Shown here piece by piece: positions 1-9,031 of a stretch of 64,000 bases of DNA. Each line of letters begins with the position of its first letter. Position 1 is the first letter of the stretch. The position numbers were made by a program, and so were the translations under genes. This stretch comes from Poriferisodalis sp963663635 (lineage in GTDB: Bacteria > Actinomycetota > Acidimicrobiia > Acidimicrobiales > Poriferisodalaceae): NCBI GenBank assembly GCA_963663635.2, contig CAXXMY010000011.1, forward strand, positions 744,001 through 808,000, read 5' to 3'. The notes below the pieces were generated by a model. That model was not told the DNA's origin and did no database searches. It saw only the letters and a list, made by a program, of their open reading frames with translations.

Positions 1-1
1 G

Positions 2-508
2 CTGGGCACGGTGCTCATCGCGGGAACCGATGCGGTTGCCGAGCACTCCGCTGCGCTGGATGACCTCAAGATCACGCTCAAGGAGAACATCGCCGTCGGC
101 AAGGTGGAGCGCTTCGAAACACCTGCTGGATCGAGCCTCGACGCGTATGTCCACCAGCAGAACGGCCGAGGCGTCAACGCCGTGCTCGTCGAGCTTGACG
201 GCGGCACGCCCGAGATAGCGCACGACGTCGCATTGCACATCGCCAGCACTCGGCCCACCTACATCCGGCGGTCGGATGTGCCTGACGAGGTGCTCGACGC
301 GGAACGGGCAACGCTCGAGACCATCAGCCGCAACGAGGGCAAGCCCGAGGCTGCGCTTGCCAAGATCGTGGAGGGTCGCCTGTCGGGATTCCTTCGGGAG
401 CACACGCTGATGGAGCAAAAGTTCGTGAAAGACGAGAAGCGGACCATTGCGGATCTTGTCGGATCCGCAGATGTCACACGCTTCGCCCAGGTCGAGATCG
501 GCCGCTGA
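2..508 (+). CDS. tsf: Elongation factor Ts, 3' part (5' end outside window)
   Basis: C-terminal part of EF-Ts, the nucleotide exchange factor that reloads EF-Tu with GTP during translation. The frame is open from the window edge, so the true start lies upstream. Seen: the dimerisation-domain text 'VHQQNGRGVNAVLVELDGG', followed by 'DVALHIASTRPTYIRRSDVP' and the C-terminal module 'LREHTLMEQKFVKDEKRTI', which match the family closely. It stops 5 nt before pyrH. The order tsf-pyrH-frr is the normal bacterial one, normally preceded by rpsB. Nothing odd is visible. Confidence 0.95.
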   Translation: MGTVLIAGTDAVAEHSAALDDLKITLKENIAVGKVERFETPAGSSLDAYVHQQNGRGVNAVLVELDGGTPEIAHDVALHIASTRPTYIRRSDVPDEVLDAERATLETISRNEGKPEAALAKIVEGRLSGFLREHTLMEQKFVKDEKRTIADLVGSADVTRFAQVEIGR

Positions 509-513
509 GCCCC

Positions 514-1284
514 GTGGAGTCTGCGGCCGTGTCGCAAGAGCCGCAGAGGCCTCGTCGTTGGCAAGGATCGGTGCCGCTGAAGCGGGTCGTCCTCAAGTTG
601 TCTGGTGAGGCGCTCGCCGACGCGGGCGGCAACAACGTCGATGCAGGTGTCGTCGATCGGCTTGCATCGGAGATCGCTGATGTGTGGCGCTCGCTGAAGA
701 TTGACATCGCCGTCGTCGTCGGCGGCGGGAATATCTGGCGTGGCATGTCGGGTTCGCTCGGCGGCATGGACCGCGCTCAGTCCGACTACATGGGAATGCT
801 CGCGACCGTCATCAATGCACTTGCACTGCAGGACGCCCTCGAGCGGCGCGATGTGCCGACCCGGGTCATGACTGCCATTGGCATGGCGCAGATCGCCGAG
901 CCGTACATCCGACGTCGGGCTGTTCGCCATCTCGAGAAGGGTCGCGTCGTCATCTTCGCAGCGGGCACCGGCAACCCGTTCTTCACCACGGACACTGCAG
1001 CGGCGCTGCGCGCTGCCGAGGTCGACGCCGACGTCGTGCTGAAGGGCACCCATTCGGGCGTCGACGGCGTGTACACAGCGGATCCCCAGGCCAACCCTGA
1101 TGCTCGACTGCTGAGCGAGGTGTCGTTCCTCGAGGTCCTGTCGAGAGAATTGGCGGTGATGGACTCTGCAGCGATCGCCGTCTGCAAGGACAACGCGACC
1201 CCGATCGTGGTGTTCGACTTGATGACACCGGGCAATTTCCGCGCCGTCGTCGAGGGGGAGGCGCTCGGTACGCTGGTCAGGTGA
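514..1284 (+). CDS. pyrH: UMP kinase
   Basis: Cytosolic hexameric amino-acid-kinase-fold enzyme that phosphorylates UMP to UDP. Seen: 'RVVLKLSGEAL' at the N-terminus, the glycine-rich 'VVVGGGNIWRG', 'GTGNPFFTTDTAAALRA' and 'DGVYTADPQANPDA', all hallmark UMP kinase segments. Its 256 codons include about 18 extra N-terminal residues. The GTG at 514 follows the tsf stop directly; GTG 529 or GTG 571 would give a length closer to the usual 235-245, so the start is uncertain. The last codons overlap frr by 4 nt (GTGA), implying translational coupling. Confidence 0.95.
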   Translation: MESAAVSQEPQRPRRWQGSVPLKRVVLKLSGEALADAGGNNVDAGVVDRLASEIADVWRSLKIDIAVVVGGGNIWRGMSGSLGGMDRAQSDYMGMLATVINALALQDALERRDVPTRVMTAIGMAQIAEPYIRRRAVRHLEKGRVVIFAAGTGNPFFTTDTAAALRAAEVDADVVLKGTHSGVDGVYTADPQANPDARLLSEVSFLEVLSRELAVMDSAAIAVCKDNATPIVVFDLMTPGNFRAVVEGEALGTLVR

Positions 1285-1847
1285 GCGAATTCGCCGCTGA
1301 GATCTGTGGGGATGCTCGCCAGCGGATGCGCAGCGCTGTCGAGCACGCCCGCTCCAGCTTCGCCACCGTGCGCACTGGTCGAGCGACCCCGGCGCTCGTC
1401 GAGAAGCTTCACGTCGACTACTACGGCGCTACTGTCCCGCTGCAGCAGCTCGCCGGATTCTCGGTTCCCGAGGCCAGGATGCTTGTCATCCAACCGTTCG
1501 ACCGAGGCGCTCTCGACGCGATCTCCAAGGCGGTCATGGAATCGGATCTCGGTATCAACCCGTCCAGCGACGGCCATGTTCTGCGTCTCGCCTTCCCTCC
1601 ACTGACCGAGGAACGACGCCGCGATCTAGTACGCGTGGTGAAGCAGATGGCTGAGGACGGGCGCGTCGCCGTGCGTAATCTGCGTCGCAGCGCTCGTCAC
1701 GATCTCGATACGCTCGAGAAGGAGAAGGAGATCTCCGCCGACCAGAAGAAGAGCTTCGAGAGCGAGCTCGACGGCTCAACCGCCAAGTTCGTCGGAGACA
1801 TCGACCGGGCGTTGGAGGCCAAGGAGCAGGAACTCCTCGAGCTGTGA
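1281..1847 (+). CDS. frr: Ribosome recycling factor
   Basis: Ribosome recycling factor, which with EF-G splits post-termination ribosomes. Its 188 residues match the family length of about 185. Seen: 'RTGRATPALVEKLHVDYYG' in the first helix, 'PLQQLAGFSVPEARMLVIQP' and 'SDLGINPSSDG' in the beta domain, and 'PPLTEERRRDLVRVVKQMAE' in the long C-terminal helix. The GTG start at 1281 lies inside the end of pyrH, giving a GTGA overlap. It belongs to the tsf-pyrH-frr operon, with cdsA following after 21 nt. Confidence 0.97.
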   Translation: MSEFAAEICGDARQRMRSAVEHARSSFATVRTGRATPALVEKLHVDYYGATVPLQQLAGFSVPEARMLVIQPFDRGALDAISKAVMESDLGINPSSDGHVLRLAFPPLTEERRRDLVRVVKQMAEDGRVAVRNLRRSARHDLDTLEKEKEISADQKKSFESELDGSTAKFVGDIDRALEAKEQELLEL

Positions 1848-1868
1848 CCGAGCAGGTGTGGAAGGTAG

Positions 1869-3305
1869 ATGTCCGATAGCAGCGAGCATCCACCGGAGCA
1901 TCGGGGCGACAGCCCTCGGGATCCTGCCGATGAGCGGGATCCGCTGGGTGCCACTCGACCGCTCGTGAGCTTCGATACCGGTGAGTCCGCGACGCCAGCG
2001 CAGCCTTCTCTGGCCGATGAGGCCTTGGCGCGGCGCGGCGGCTCCCGGCTCTTTCCCCAGCTCCCGGATGATCCACGCCTTGCCGGAGAGTCGGCGTCGA
2101 CATCCGACGATTCCGGCCAGCCCGACGATTCCGGCCAGCCCGGCTATGAACCGCTCTTCGAGCCGCAGGACGCTGCGCCGCCGCCGATTCCCCGAGCCGA
2201 GCAGGGCACTCCGGCCTCGGGCGAAGCACCTGAGAATCTCGAACCTGAGCCGTTTGAACCGACGATCGCATCGGTCCCCGCCCCAGCGGCGGTTGCGACC
2301 GAGGCTGGTGCGTCGGAGGCCCCGCCCGCAGCGGAAGGCGCATCTACCGAGGCTGATCGCTTCGCCCAATGGGCTCGGCTCGATGCGTCTGCGTCGCATT
2401 GGCGTGAGGGGAGCCAAGACTACGAGGAGCGTGGAGTCGTGAGCGACGAGGCTCGAACGGTGCTGCACGGCGGTGCCCCCGAAGCTGGCCGCAGCGGCCG
2501 CAACTTGCCGGCGGCGGTCGCCGTCGGTGTCGCACTCGCGGCGTTGTTTTTTGGCGCGTTGCGACTGGGCGAGGTTGCAACCGTTGCGCTCGTCGTGATC
2601 ATGCTGGTGCTGGCCACCGCCGAGTTCTACCGGGCGGCCCGTCCGCTGGGATACCGGCCTGCGACCCTGGTCGGTCTCGTCGGCGTCGGCGGCCTGACGA
2701 TTGCCGTACACCTGCGAGGCGTTGAGGCGTACCCGATCGTGCTCGCGGTCGCCGCAGTGACCATGTTCTGCTGGTTCCTCATCGGCGTCGAGCGTGACCA
2801 TCCCACTGCGAACCTTGCGATTTCCGCGCTCGGCCTGCTCTGGGTCGGCGGACTGGGCTCGTTTGCGGTGCTCATGCTGCGCGAGCCGAACGGCGACTCG
2901 ATGCTCATCGGTGCAGTGATCGGCACCGTGGTCTACGACGTTGGCGGCTTCGTCATCGGACGGACGACGGGCCAGAGCCGCCTCTCCCCACGCATCAGCC
3001 CGAACAAGACGCACGAAGGCCTCATCGGCGGCATCGCGCTGTCCGCGATCGTCACCACGCTGGTGCTCAACCGTTTCCCGGGAGTATTCCCCTGGACGGA
3101 CAACACGCTCGATGCGCTGTGGCTGAGCCTGGCTGTCGCGCTGGCTGCGCCGCTCGGCGATCTCTCCCAATCCCTCGTCAAGCGCGATGTAGCGGTCAAG
3201 GACATGGGCAGTCTCCTGCCAGGTCACGGAGGGGTTTTCGACCGCTTCGACGCGCTGCTGTTCGCCCTTCCTGCGGCGTACTTCGTCGGTACGCACGTGG
3301 TCTAG
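1869..3305 (+). CDS. cdsA: Phosphatidate cytidylyltransferase with long disordered N-terminus
   Basis: Membrane enzyme converting phosphatidic acid and CTP to CDP-diacylglycerol, the precursor of the PgsA reaction encoded later in the window. Roughly the last 270 residues are the conserved multi-pass CdsA domain, with 'SPRISPNKTHEGLIGG' and the signature 'KRDVAVKDMGSLLPGHGG' followed by DRFDALLFALP. The first 200 or so residues are hydrophilic, Pro/Ala/Glu-rich and without membrane segments; they contain a perfect 18-bp tandem duplication (2106-2141, DDSGQP twice). Total length 478 compares with about 270-300 in most bacteria. Such acidic N-terminal extensions are common in actinobacteria; their role is unknown. 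Start ATG 1869 follows a GAAGG site. Confidence 0.93.
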   Translation: MSDSSEHPPEHRGDSPRDPADERDPLGATRPLVSFDTGESATPAQPSLADEALARRGGSRLFPQLPDDPRLAGESASTSDDSGQPDDSGQPGYEPLFEPQDAAPPPIPRAEQGTPASGEAPENLEPEPFEPTIASVPAPAAVATEAGASEAPPAAEGASTEADRFAQWARLDASASHWREGSQDYEERGVVSDEARTVLHGGAPEAGRSGRNLPAAVAVGVALAALFFGALRLGEVATVALVVIMLVLATAEFYRAARPLGYRPATLVGLVGVGGLTIAVHLRGVEAYPIVLAVAAVTMFCWFLIGVERDHPTANLAISALGLLWVGGLGSFAVLMLREPNGDSMLIGAVIGTVVYDVGGFVIGRTTGQSRLSPRISPNKTHEGLIGGIALSAIVTTLVLNRFPGVFPWTDNTLDALWLSLAVALAAPLGDLSQSLVKRDVAVKDMGSLLPGHGGVFDRFDALLFALPAAYFVGTHVV

Positions 3306-3309
3306 GCCC

Positions 3310-4464
3310 ATGGGCGCGACGACCGTCGCAGTTCTGGGCTCGACGGGATCGATTGGCACCCAGACACTCGATGTCCTTCGGGCCGAGCCGGAACGATTCC
3401 GCGCGATCGCGCTCGCGGCACACAGCTCGGTCGACGATCTGGCCGCACAGGCCGCTGAGTTCAGACCGGCCGCGGTAGGCATCGGCGACCCGGCTCTCGC
3501 CGCGGAGCTGACGTCGAAGGTGCCCGCAGGGACCGAAGTGCTGGCCGGCGCGGACGCGTTCGCCGATCTGGCGACGTGCGCCGACGTCGCGGTGAATGGC
3601 GTCGTGGGCTTTGCGGGGCTTGGCGTGACGCTCGCGGCGCTGTCGGCGGGACGTCGGCTTGCGCTGGCGAACAAGGAGAGCCTCATCGCAGCGGGTCCGC
3701 TCGTGCAGCCGCTGCGCTCAGTGCCCGGCGCCGAGCTCATCCCGGTCGACAGCGAGCACAGCGCGCTCCATCAATGTCTTGCGGGCCACTCAGCGCCGGC
3801 GGAGCGGCTGATCCTCACGGGCAGCGGCGGACCGTTCCGCGGGCGCACTGCAGCCGAACTCTCCCAAGTCGAGGTGAGCGAGGCGCTCGCCCATCCCACC
3901 TGGTCGATGGGCCCCAAGATCACCGTCGACTCCTCGACGCTCATGAACAAGGGTCTCGAGGTCATCGAGGCCCACGAGCTCTTCGGCGTGAGCTACGACC
4001 GCATCGACGTGGTGATCCAGCCACAGTCGGTGATCCACTCCATGGTCACCTTCGCCGACGGCAGCACCATCGCGCAGATGTCGCTGCCCGACATGCGCCT
4101 GCCGATCGGCTACGCCCTTGCCTATCCCGACCGGATCGAAACCGCGTTCGGGGCCGTCGATTGGTCCTGTCTCGGACATCTCGATTTCGAGCTTCCAGAC
4201 ACTGCGAGCTTTCGGTGCTTGGACCTCGCTTATGCCGCGGGCCGCGCCGGCCGCACCGTGCCGGCGTGGCTGAATGCAGCGAACGAAGAGGCCGTGGCGG
4301 CGTTCTTGGACGACCGGCTGCGGTGGCACCAGATCCCTGACGTGATCGAGCACGTCCTCTCCCAACACGACGGAGGAGCAGCCAGTTCCGCCGACGCAGT
4401 CATCGATGCAGATCGCACGGCGCGTCGCCTCGCTGGCGCAGCGACGGAGGCACTGGGCCGGTGA
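3310..4464 (+). CDS. dxr: 1-deoxy-D-xylulose 5-phosphate reductoisomerase
   Basis: Second enzyme of the MEP isoprenoid pathway; makes 2-C-methyl-D-erythritol 4-phosphate using NADPH and a divalent metal. Seen: the NADPH-binding 'VLGSTGSIGTQTLDVL' at the N-terminus, 'LANKESLIAAG', the metal/substrate segment 'IPVDSEHSALHQCL', 'TGSGGPFRGR' and 'HPTWSMGPKITVDSSTLMNK'. The 384 residues match the family length. It lies 4 nt after cdsA, and its TGA overlaps the GTG of the M50 protease gene. ispG of the same pathway is two genes downstream, a common actinobacterial arrangement. Confidence 0.97.
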   Translation: MGATTVAVLGSTGSIGTQTLDVLRAEPERFRAIALAAHSSVDDLAAQAAEFRPAAVGIGDPALAAELTSKVPAGTEVLAGADAFADLATCADVAVNGVVGFAGLGVTLAALSAGRRLALANKESLIAAGPLVQPLRSVPGAELIPVDSEHSALHQCLAGHSAPAERLILTGSGGPFRGRTAAELSQVEVSEALAHPTWSMGPKITVDSSTLMNKGLEVIEAHELFGVSYDRIDVVIQPQSVIHSMVTFADGSTIAQMSLPDMRLPIGYALAYPDRIETAFGAVDWSCLGHLDFELPDTASFRCLDLAYAAGRAGRTVPAWLNAANEEAVAAFLDDRLRWHQIPDVIEHVLSQHDGGAASSADAVIDADRTARRLAGAATEALGR

Positions 4465-5702
4465 AGGGTCACCGCAGCGGACCTCCCACATCCCGGCTGC
4501 GGCCGTCGCTGGGCACCGGCGCGGTGATCGTGGCGCTTGCTGCGCTGGTCGCCGCGGCGTGGCGCTACCCGCTCGTGGTTGCTGCAGCCTGCGCGCTCGC
4601 AGGCATTCTGTTCATGCACGAGCTGGGCCACTATGTGGCAGCGCGCTCTGTCGGCATGAAGGTGACGGAGTTCTATTTGGGCTTCGGTCCGAGGCTGTGG
4701 ACCGTGAAACGCGGCGAGACCGCCTACGGATTGCGGATTCTGCCGTTGGGCGCCTACGTGCGCATCATCGGGATGTCAGGTACAGATCGGGTGGATCCCG
4801 GCGACGAAGACCGCTCCTATCGCGTGAAGTCGTATCCGCGCCGCATGCTCGTCGTTTCGGCGGGTTCGCTCATGCACTTCGCCCTCGCGATCGTGGCTTT
4901 CTTGGCATTGCATGCCTGGATCGGCGCGCCCGACTACGACGGCGGCCGCTGGCAGGTTGCCGAAGTCATCGCGTCACGCGACGGCGTCGAGCTGCCGGCC
5001 GTGGCTGCCGGCATCGCCGTGGGCGATCGCATCGTGGCCGTCGACGGCGAAGCCACGCTCAACTGGAATGACTTTGTGGCCGAGGTGCAGTCACATCCTG
5101 GCGAGAGCGTTGTGCTCGAGGTTGAACGCGATGGCACCCTCGTGGTCACGGGAGTGACGCTGGCGACCGATCCCGGCTCGGGCGGCGGCCTGCTGGGAGT
5201 TCGAGCAGAACGTTCGATCGTCTACGAGACCGTCGGCCTGCCGACCGCGGCAGTCCGCGCCGTATCGGACTTCGGTCGCTCCGTCGGGGACTCGGTGTAC
5301 GGAATCTGGTCGCTGTTCGCCAACCTGGGCAGCGTGGCGGATCGCATTATCTCGCCGCCGGGCGACCCGTCTGCGGGTGATGATCTCCGCACGCGCCCGT
5401 TGTCGGTCGTCGGCATTGTGGATCTCGCGTCGGATGACGCGCTCGGCTGGCCCGAGCGCGCTGGGATGTTCGCCCTTGTCAACGTCTTCTTGGGAGTCTT
5501 CAACCTGTTGCCGGTACCGCCCTTCGATGGCGGCCACCTCGCCATCGCCACGTACGAACGTTGGCGCGAACGCGCCGGACGGGGCCGCTATCTCAGCGAT
5601 CCGCGGGCGCTCGATCCGGTCGTGGCCGTCGTCGTGACCGCGCTGATGCTGTTGGCTGTGGGCCTGCTCTATCTCGATATCGCCAATCCCGTCAACCTGT
5701 GA
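4461..5702 (+). CDS. rseP: Site-2 type intramembrane zinc metalloprotease (RseP/Rip1, M50)
   Basis: M50 intramembrane protease; relatives cut anti-sigma factors and other membrane substrates. Seen: the catalytic 'FMHELGHYVAARSVG' (HExxH) near residue 53 inside the first membrane segments, a central PDZ-like region ('VAAGIAVGDRIVAVDGEA'), and the second zinc-ligand motif 'NLLPVPPFDGGHLA' in the C-terminal membrane part. The 413 residues are typical of the Mycobacterium Rip1 type. The GTG start overlaps dxr by 4 nt. Position between dxr and ispG is the standard context. The substrate cannot be told from the sequence. Confidence 0.93.
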   Translation: MKGHRSGPPTSRLRPSLGTGAVIVALAALVAAAWRYPLVVAAACALAGILFMHELGHYVAARSVGMKVTEFYLGFGPRLWTVKRGETAYGLRILPLGAYVRIIGMSGTDRVDPGDEDRSYRVKSYPRRMLVVSAGSLMHFALAIVAFLALHAWIGAPDYDGGRWQVAEVIASRDGVELPAVAAGIAVGDRIVAVDGEATLNWNDFVAEVQSHPGESVVLEVERDGTLVVTGVTLATDPGSGGGLLGVRAERSIVYETVGLPTAAVRAVSDFGRSVGDSVYGIWSLFANLGSVADRIISPPGDPSAGDDLRTRPLSVVGIVDLASDDALGWPERAGMFALVNVFLGVFNLLPVPPFDGGHLAIATYERWRERAGRGRYLSDPRALDPVVAVVVTALMLLAVGLLYLDIANPVNL

Positions 5703-5715
5703 CGCCGCGAGCACG

Positions 5716-6948
5716 ATGACCACCGACGTCTCGATCGACGGAACCGGCAGCCGCTACGAGCGGCGTCGCACGCGGCAGGTTCGCGTCGGCGCGGTCGCCG
5801 TCGGCGGCGGCGCGCCGATCTCTGTGCAGTCGATGACGACCACCAAGACGGCGGATGTTGACGCCACGCTCGCTCAGATTTATGCGTTGGCGGGCGCCGG
5901 CGCAGACATCGTTCGCTGCACTGCGAACGATGTCGCCGCGGTGGAGGGACTCGCGCACATCGTGCCTCGCTCTCCTGTGCCGCTAGTGGCCGACGTTCAC
6001 TTCCAGTTCCGCCTCGCGTTAGCGGCGCTCGATGCGGGTGTCGCGTGCCTGCGCCTCAATCCCGGCAACATTCGCAAGCCGGACCAGATACGGGCCGTGG
6101 CGTCGGAGGCCCGGGATCGGGGAGTGCCGATCCGCATCGGCGTCAACGGCGGTTCGCTCGATCCCGACATTGAGGCCCGCTATGGCATGACGCCGACTGC
6201 GTTGGTGGAATCCGCAAAACGCGAGCTCGCTTACTTCGAGCAAGTGGGCTTCGACGATGTGAAGATCTCCGTGAAGGCCAGCAACGTGAGGCTCATGATC
6301 GAGTCGTACCGGCTGCTGGCCGACACGGTCGACTTCCCCCTCCATCTGGGCGTCACCGAGGCAGGGCCGCCGCCGGCCGGGCTGGTCAAATCAACGGCCG
6401 GCATAGCGACACTGCTCAATGAAGGAATCGGCGACACGATCCGCTTCAGCCTCACGGCCGATCCAGTCCAGGAAGCCGTCGCGGGGCGGCAACTGCTCGA
6501 GTCCCTGGGTTTGCGCGAGCGCACCGGCACCGACCTTGTCGCATGTCCCTCTTGCGGCCGTGCGGAGGTCGACGTCATCGCCGTCGCCCAGGCTGCTCAG
6601 GAAGCCTTCAGCGGACTGGACCTGCCGGTTCAGCTTGCGGTGATGGGGTGTGTCGTCAATGGACCAGGCGAGGCCAAGGGCGCTGACTTGGGGATTGCCG
6701 CGGGTCGCTCGCGAGGCCATTTGTTCGTGAAGGGGCAAGTGGTCGCCGTGGTGCCCGAGGACCGGATGGTCGACGAACTTGTGACGTGGGCGAAGATCGT
6801 GGCGGCTGACGGCGTGGACGCGGCACTCGGGCGGGCGCAGGAGGGCGCGGCAGCCGCGGCCGAGGCGGACCGAGTGGCACTGGCATTCGCGCATGGCGAC
6901 GACGTCAATCACGCCGCCGAGCGGGTGTCACTGATCCGTCGCCGCTGA
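5716..6948 (+). CDS. ispG: 4-hydroxy-3-methylbut-2-enyl diphosphate synthase (flavodoxin)
   Basis: Penultimate MEP-pathway step; a [4Fe-4S] enzyme that converts MEcPP to HMBPP. Seen: 'VQSMTTTKTADVDATLAQI' near the N-terminus, 'RLNPGNIRKPDQI', 'RIGVNGGSLDPDI', 'HLGVTEAGPPPAGLVKS', and the cluster-binding cysteines in 'LVACPSCGRAEVDV' and 'VMGCVVNGPGEAKGADLGI'. The 410 residues match the short bacterial form. It lies 13 nt after the protease gene and is the last gene of the leading operon. A promoter for rimP follows in the 155-nt gap. Confidence 0.97.
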   Translation: MTTDVSIDGTGSRYERRRTRQVRVGAVAVGGGAPISVQSMTTTKTADVDATLAQIYALAGAGADIVRCTANDVAAVEGLAHIVPRSPVPLVADVHFQFRLALAALDAGVACLRLNPGNIRKPDQIRAVASEARDRGVPIRIGVNGGSLDPDIEARYGMTPTALVESAKRELAYFEQVGFDDVKISVKASNVRLMIESYRLLADTVDFPLHLGVTEAGPPPAGLVKSTAGIATLLNEGIGDTIRFSLTADPVQEAVAGRQLLESLGLRERTGTDLVACPSCGRAEVDVIAVAQAAQEAFSGLDLPVQLAVMGCVVNGPGEAKGADLGIAAGRSRGHLFVKGQVVAVVPEDRMVDELVTWAKIVAADGVDAALGRAQEGAAAAAEADRVALAFAHGDDVNHAAERVSLIRRR

Positions 6949-6986
6949 GCCGCCCCGAGCGCGGTCTGGACCCGAAACGGCACTGG

Positions 6987-6992
6987 TAGTCT
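6987..6992 (+). promoter_or_regulatory. Candidate -10 element for rimP-nusA-infB operon
   Basis: TAGTCT lies in the ispG-rimP gap, the same hexamer used at the dapA leaderless promoter. Initiation about 7 nt downstream would give a leader of roughly 105 nt before rimP. No convincing -35 is visible. Confidence 0.45.
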
Positions 6993-7103
6993 CGACGCCG
7001 CAGGACAGCTTCGGCTGATCGTGGGCTCTGCGCACGCGTGTCACGCCGGTGTCGCAGGCAAAGCCCCGAATATGGCCGGGGCGACGCGAACAGGGAGGTA
7101 GCG

Positions 7104-7727
7104 ATGACTGACACCGCTGCGGCCTCGCGCGCCCCGGTGGGTCCCGATGCCGGCGCGCCTCCTGAGATGATCGCTCAGCTCGCTGAGCCCCTCGCGACTG
7201 AGGCTGGCTGCGTGTTGTACGACGTGGCGTGGCAAGGCGGGACGCTCGTTGTGCTGGCGTCGGGAACGGGCGCAGAGCCGATCAGCGTCGACGCGCTGAG
7301 CCGCCTGAGCCGCAAGCTGTCCGCCGCACTGGACGCAGCGGACCTCATCGAGTCGCGCTACGTGCTCGAAGTCTCGAGCCCCGGTCTCGAGCGCAGGCTG
7401 GTGCATCCCGAGCACTTCGCTGGCGCTCTCGGCGAGCAAGTAGTGATTCGAACCGAGCCCGGCGAGCGGCCGCGACGGCGGATCGTCGGCGAGGTGCTGG
7501 CAGCAGACGCGCACAGGGTGACCGTTCGCATCGATGAGGTGTCAAGCGGCGAAGCGGGCGAGGGTTGCGGACCCGAGGCGGGCGAGCAGCTTGTGGTGCC
7601 GTTCAGCGAGATCGCCAAGGCGCGCACGACGTTCGACTGGGGTCCCGCACCCCGGCACAATCGAAGTGCCGGTGCGCCGGGTCGCGGCAATGCAGGCCGC
7701 GCACCGAAAGAAAGGCAGGGGCGATGA
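7104..7727 (+). CDS. rimP: Ribosome maturation factor RimP
   Basis: Assembly factor for the 30S subunit. Seen: 'LAEPLATEAGCVLYDVAWQG' in the N-terminal domain, 'ISVDALSRLSRKLSAALD', and the strongly conserved 'YVLEVSSPGLERRLVHPEHF'. The C-terminal Sm-like domain follows, then a basic tail. ATG 7104 is chosen because GGGAGGT stands 7 nt upstream; the frame remains open further upstream but without a ribosome site. Its 207 residues are normal. It ends in an ATGA overlap with nusA, as in most bacteria. Confidence 0.93.
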   Translation: MTDTAAASRAPVGPDAGAPPEMIAQLAEPLATEAGCVLYDVAWQGGTLVVLASGTGAEPISVDALSRLSRKLSAALDAADLIESRYVLEVSSPGLERRLVHPEHFAGALGEQVVIRTEPGERPRRRIVGEVLAADAHRVTVRIDEVSSGEAGEGCGPEAGEQLVVPFSEIAKARTTFDWGPAPRHNRSAGAPGRGNAGRAPKERQGR

Positions 7728-8956
7728 ACAGCCCGGAGATCATGGAGGCGCTCCAGGCGCTGGCCGCGGAGAAGGGCATGAGCACCGAGGTGCTGCTCGA
7801 GGCTGTCGCGAATGGTCTCGAATCGGCGTACAAGCGCCGCGACGGCGCAGCCGAGCAGGCGTACGTCATCATCGACGAGTCGTTCAACATCACCGTGTAC
7901 GCGCAGGAAGTCGACGAAGACGGCAACGTGCTGCGCGAGTGGGACGACACCCCTGACGACTTGGGCCGCATCGTGGCCCAGACGGTTCGCCAGGTGCTCA
8001 ACCAGCGGATCCGCGAAGTCGAACGCGACATGAAATACGACGAGTACGCCGGGCGCGAGGGCGACATCGTCACGGGCATCATCCAGCAGAACGACGCCCG
8101 CTACACGCTTCTTGATCTGGGTCGTGTCGAAGCGCTGCTGCCACAGTCCGAGCAGGTGCCCTACGAGCGCCCCGAGCCCAATAGCCGGCTCAAGGCGTAC
8201 ATCGTCGAGGTGCGCAAAACCGCAAAGGGTCCCCAGATCGTGGTTTCGCGCACACACCCGGGACTCATCCGCGAGCTGTTCAAGCTGGAGGTCCCTGAGA
8301 TCTCAGACGGCGTTGTCGAGCTGAGGGCCTGTGCGCGCGAGCCCGGTCATCGCACCAAGATGGCCGTATGGTCCAATGACCCCAACATCGACCCGGTCGG
8401 CGCCTGCGTGGGAGCGCGCGGCAGCCGTGTGCGTCAGGTCGTCAACGAGCTGCGGGGCGAGAAGATCGACATTGTCCCCTTCTCGGACGATCTGCACGAC
8501 TTCGTGGCCAAGGCGCTGTCGCCGGCGCGGGTGCGCGAGGTCCGCTTCCACTCCGAGCAAGGCGTCGCCGAGGTCATCGTTCCCGACCACCAGCTCTCGC
8601 TGGCGATCGGCCGCGAGGGCCAAAACGCCCGACTGGCGGCTCGGCTCACCGGATGGCGCATCGACATCAAGAGCGAGACGCAGATCGCGGAAGAAGAGGC
8701 AGGGTTCGCGGGCCAGGACTGGGCCGAGGGCGAGTGGGTCACCGACGCCGATTCGGGCGAGCAGACCTGGGTGCCCGCTGACGGCAGTGAGGCGATCACC
8801 GCGGGTCAATGGTCCGAGGCCGCCACCGAACAGCAGGAGGCAGCGGTCGGTGCCGCGCCCGAGCCCACAGCCACTCCAGCGCCCGACGGCCCCGCAGAGG
8901 CTCCTGCGGACGCCAGTACGCTTCGAGCCGACTCGACGCCGACGCCGACGGCGTGA
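7724..8956 (+). CDS. nusA: Transcription termination/antitermination factor NusA
   Basis: RNA polymerase-associated factor acting on pausing, termination and antitermination. Domains in order: N-terminal RNAP-binding domain (from 'MNSPEIMEALQALAAEKG'), S1 domain ('GREGDIVTGIIQQNDARYTL'), and KH1/KH2 with 'DPVGACVGARGSRVRQVVNE' and 'LAIGREGQNARLAARLTGW'. The C-terminal tail is acidic, followed by Pro/Ala-rich low complexity, without the E. coli AR repeats. Start ATG 7724 overlaps rimP; AAAGGCAGGGG precedes it. The usual next gene, ylxR, is absent; only 75 nt separate nusA from infB. Confidence 0.96.
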   Translation: MNSPEIMEALQALAAEKGMSTEVLLEAVANGLESAYKRRDGAAEQAYVIIDESFNITVYAQEVDEDGNVLREWDDTPDDLGRIVAQTVRQVLNQRIREVERDMKYDEYAGREGDIVTGIIQQNDARYTLLDLGRVEALLPQSEQVPYERPEPNSRLKAYIVEVRKTAKGPQIVVSRTHPGLIRELFKLEVPEISDGVVELRACAREPGHRTKMAVWSNDPNIDPVGACVGARGSRVRQVVNELRGEKIDIVPFSDDLHDFVAKALSPARVREVRFHSEQGVAEVIVPDHQLSLAIGREGQNARLAARLTGWRIDIKSETQIAEEEAGFAGQDWAEGEWVTDADSGEQTWVPADGSEAITAGQWSEAATEQQEAAVGAAPEPTATPAPDGPAEAPADASTLRADSTPTPTA

Positions 8957-9031
8957 CGCTCGCACACGTCGACGCGTCCCTGACCTCACCCGCCATCGAG
9001 CACCTCAGCCACCCACAGAAAGACCGACCGC

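Noticed and set aside
1776..3740. Long minus-strand open frame of about 650 codons across cdsA and dxr
   Set aside because: Antisense shadow in GC-rich DNA: low complexity, no domain, and the plus strand encodes well-known proteins.
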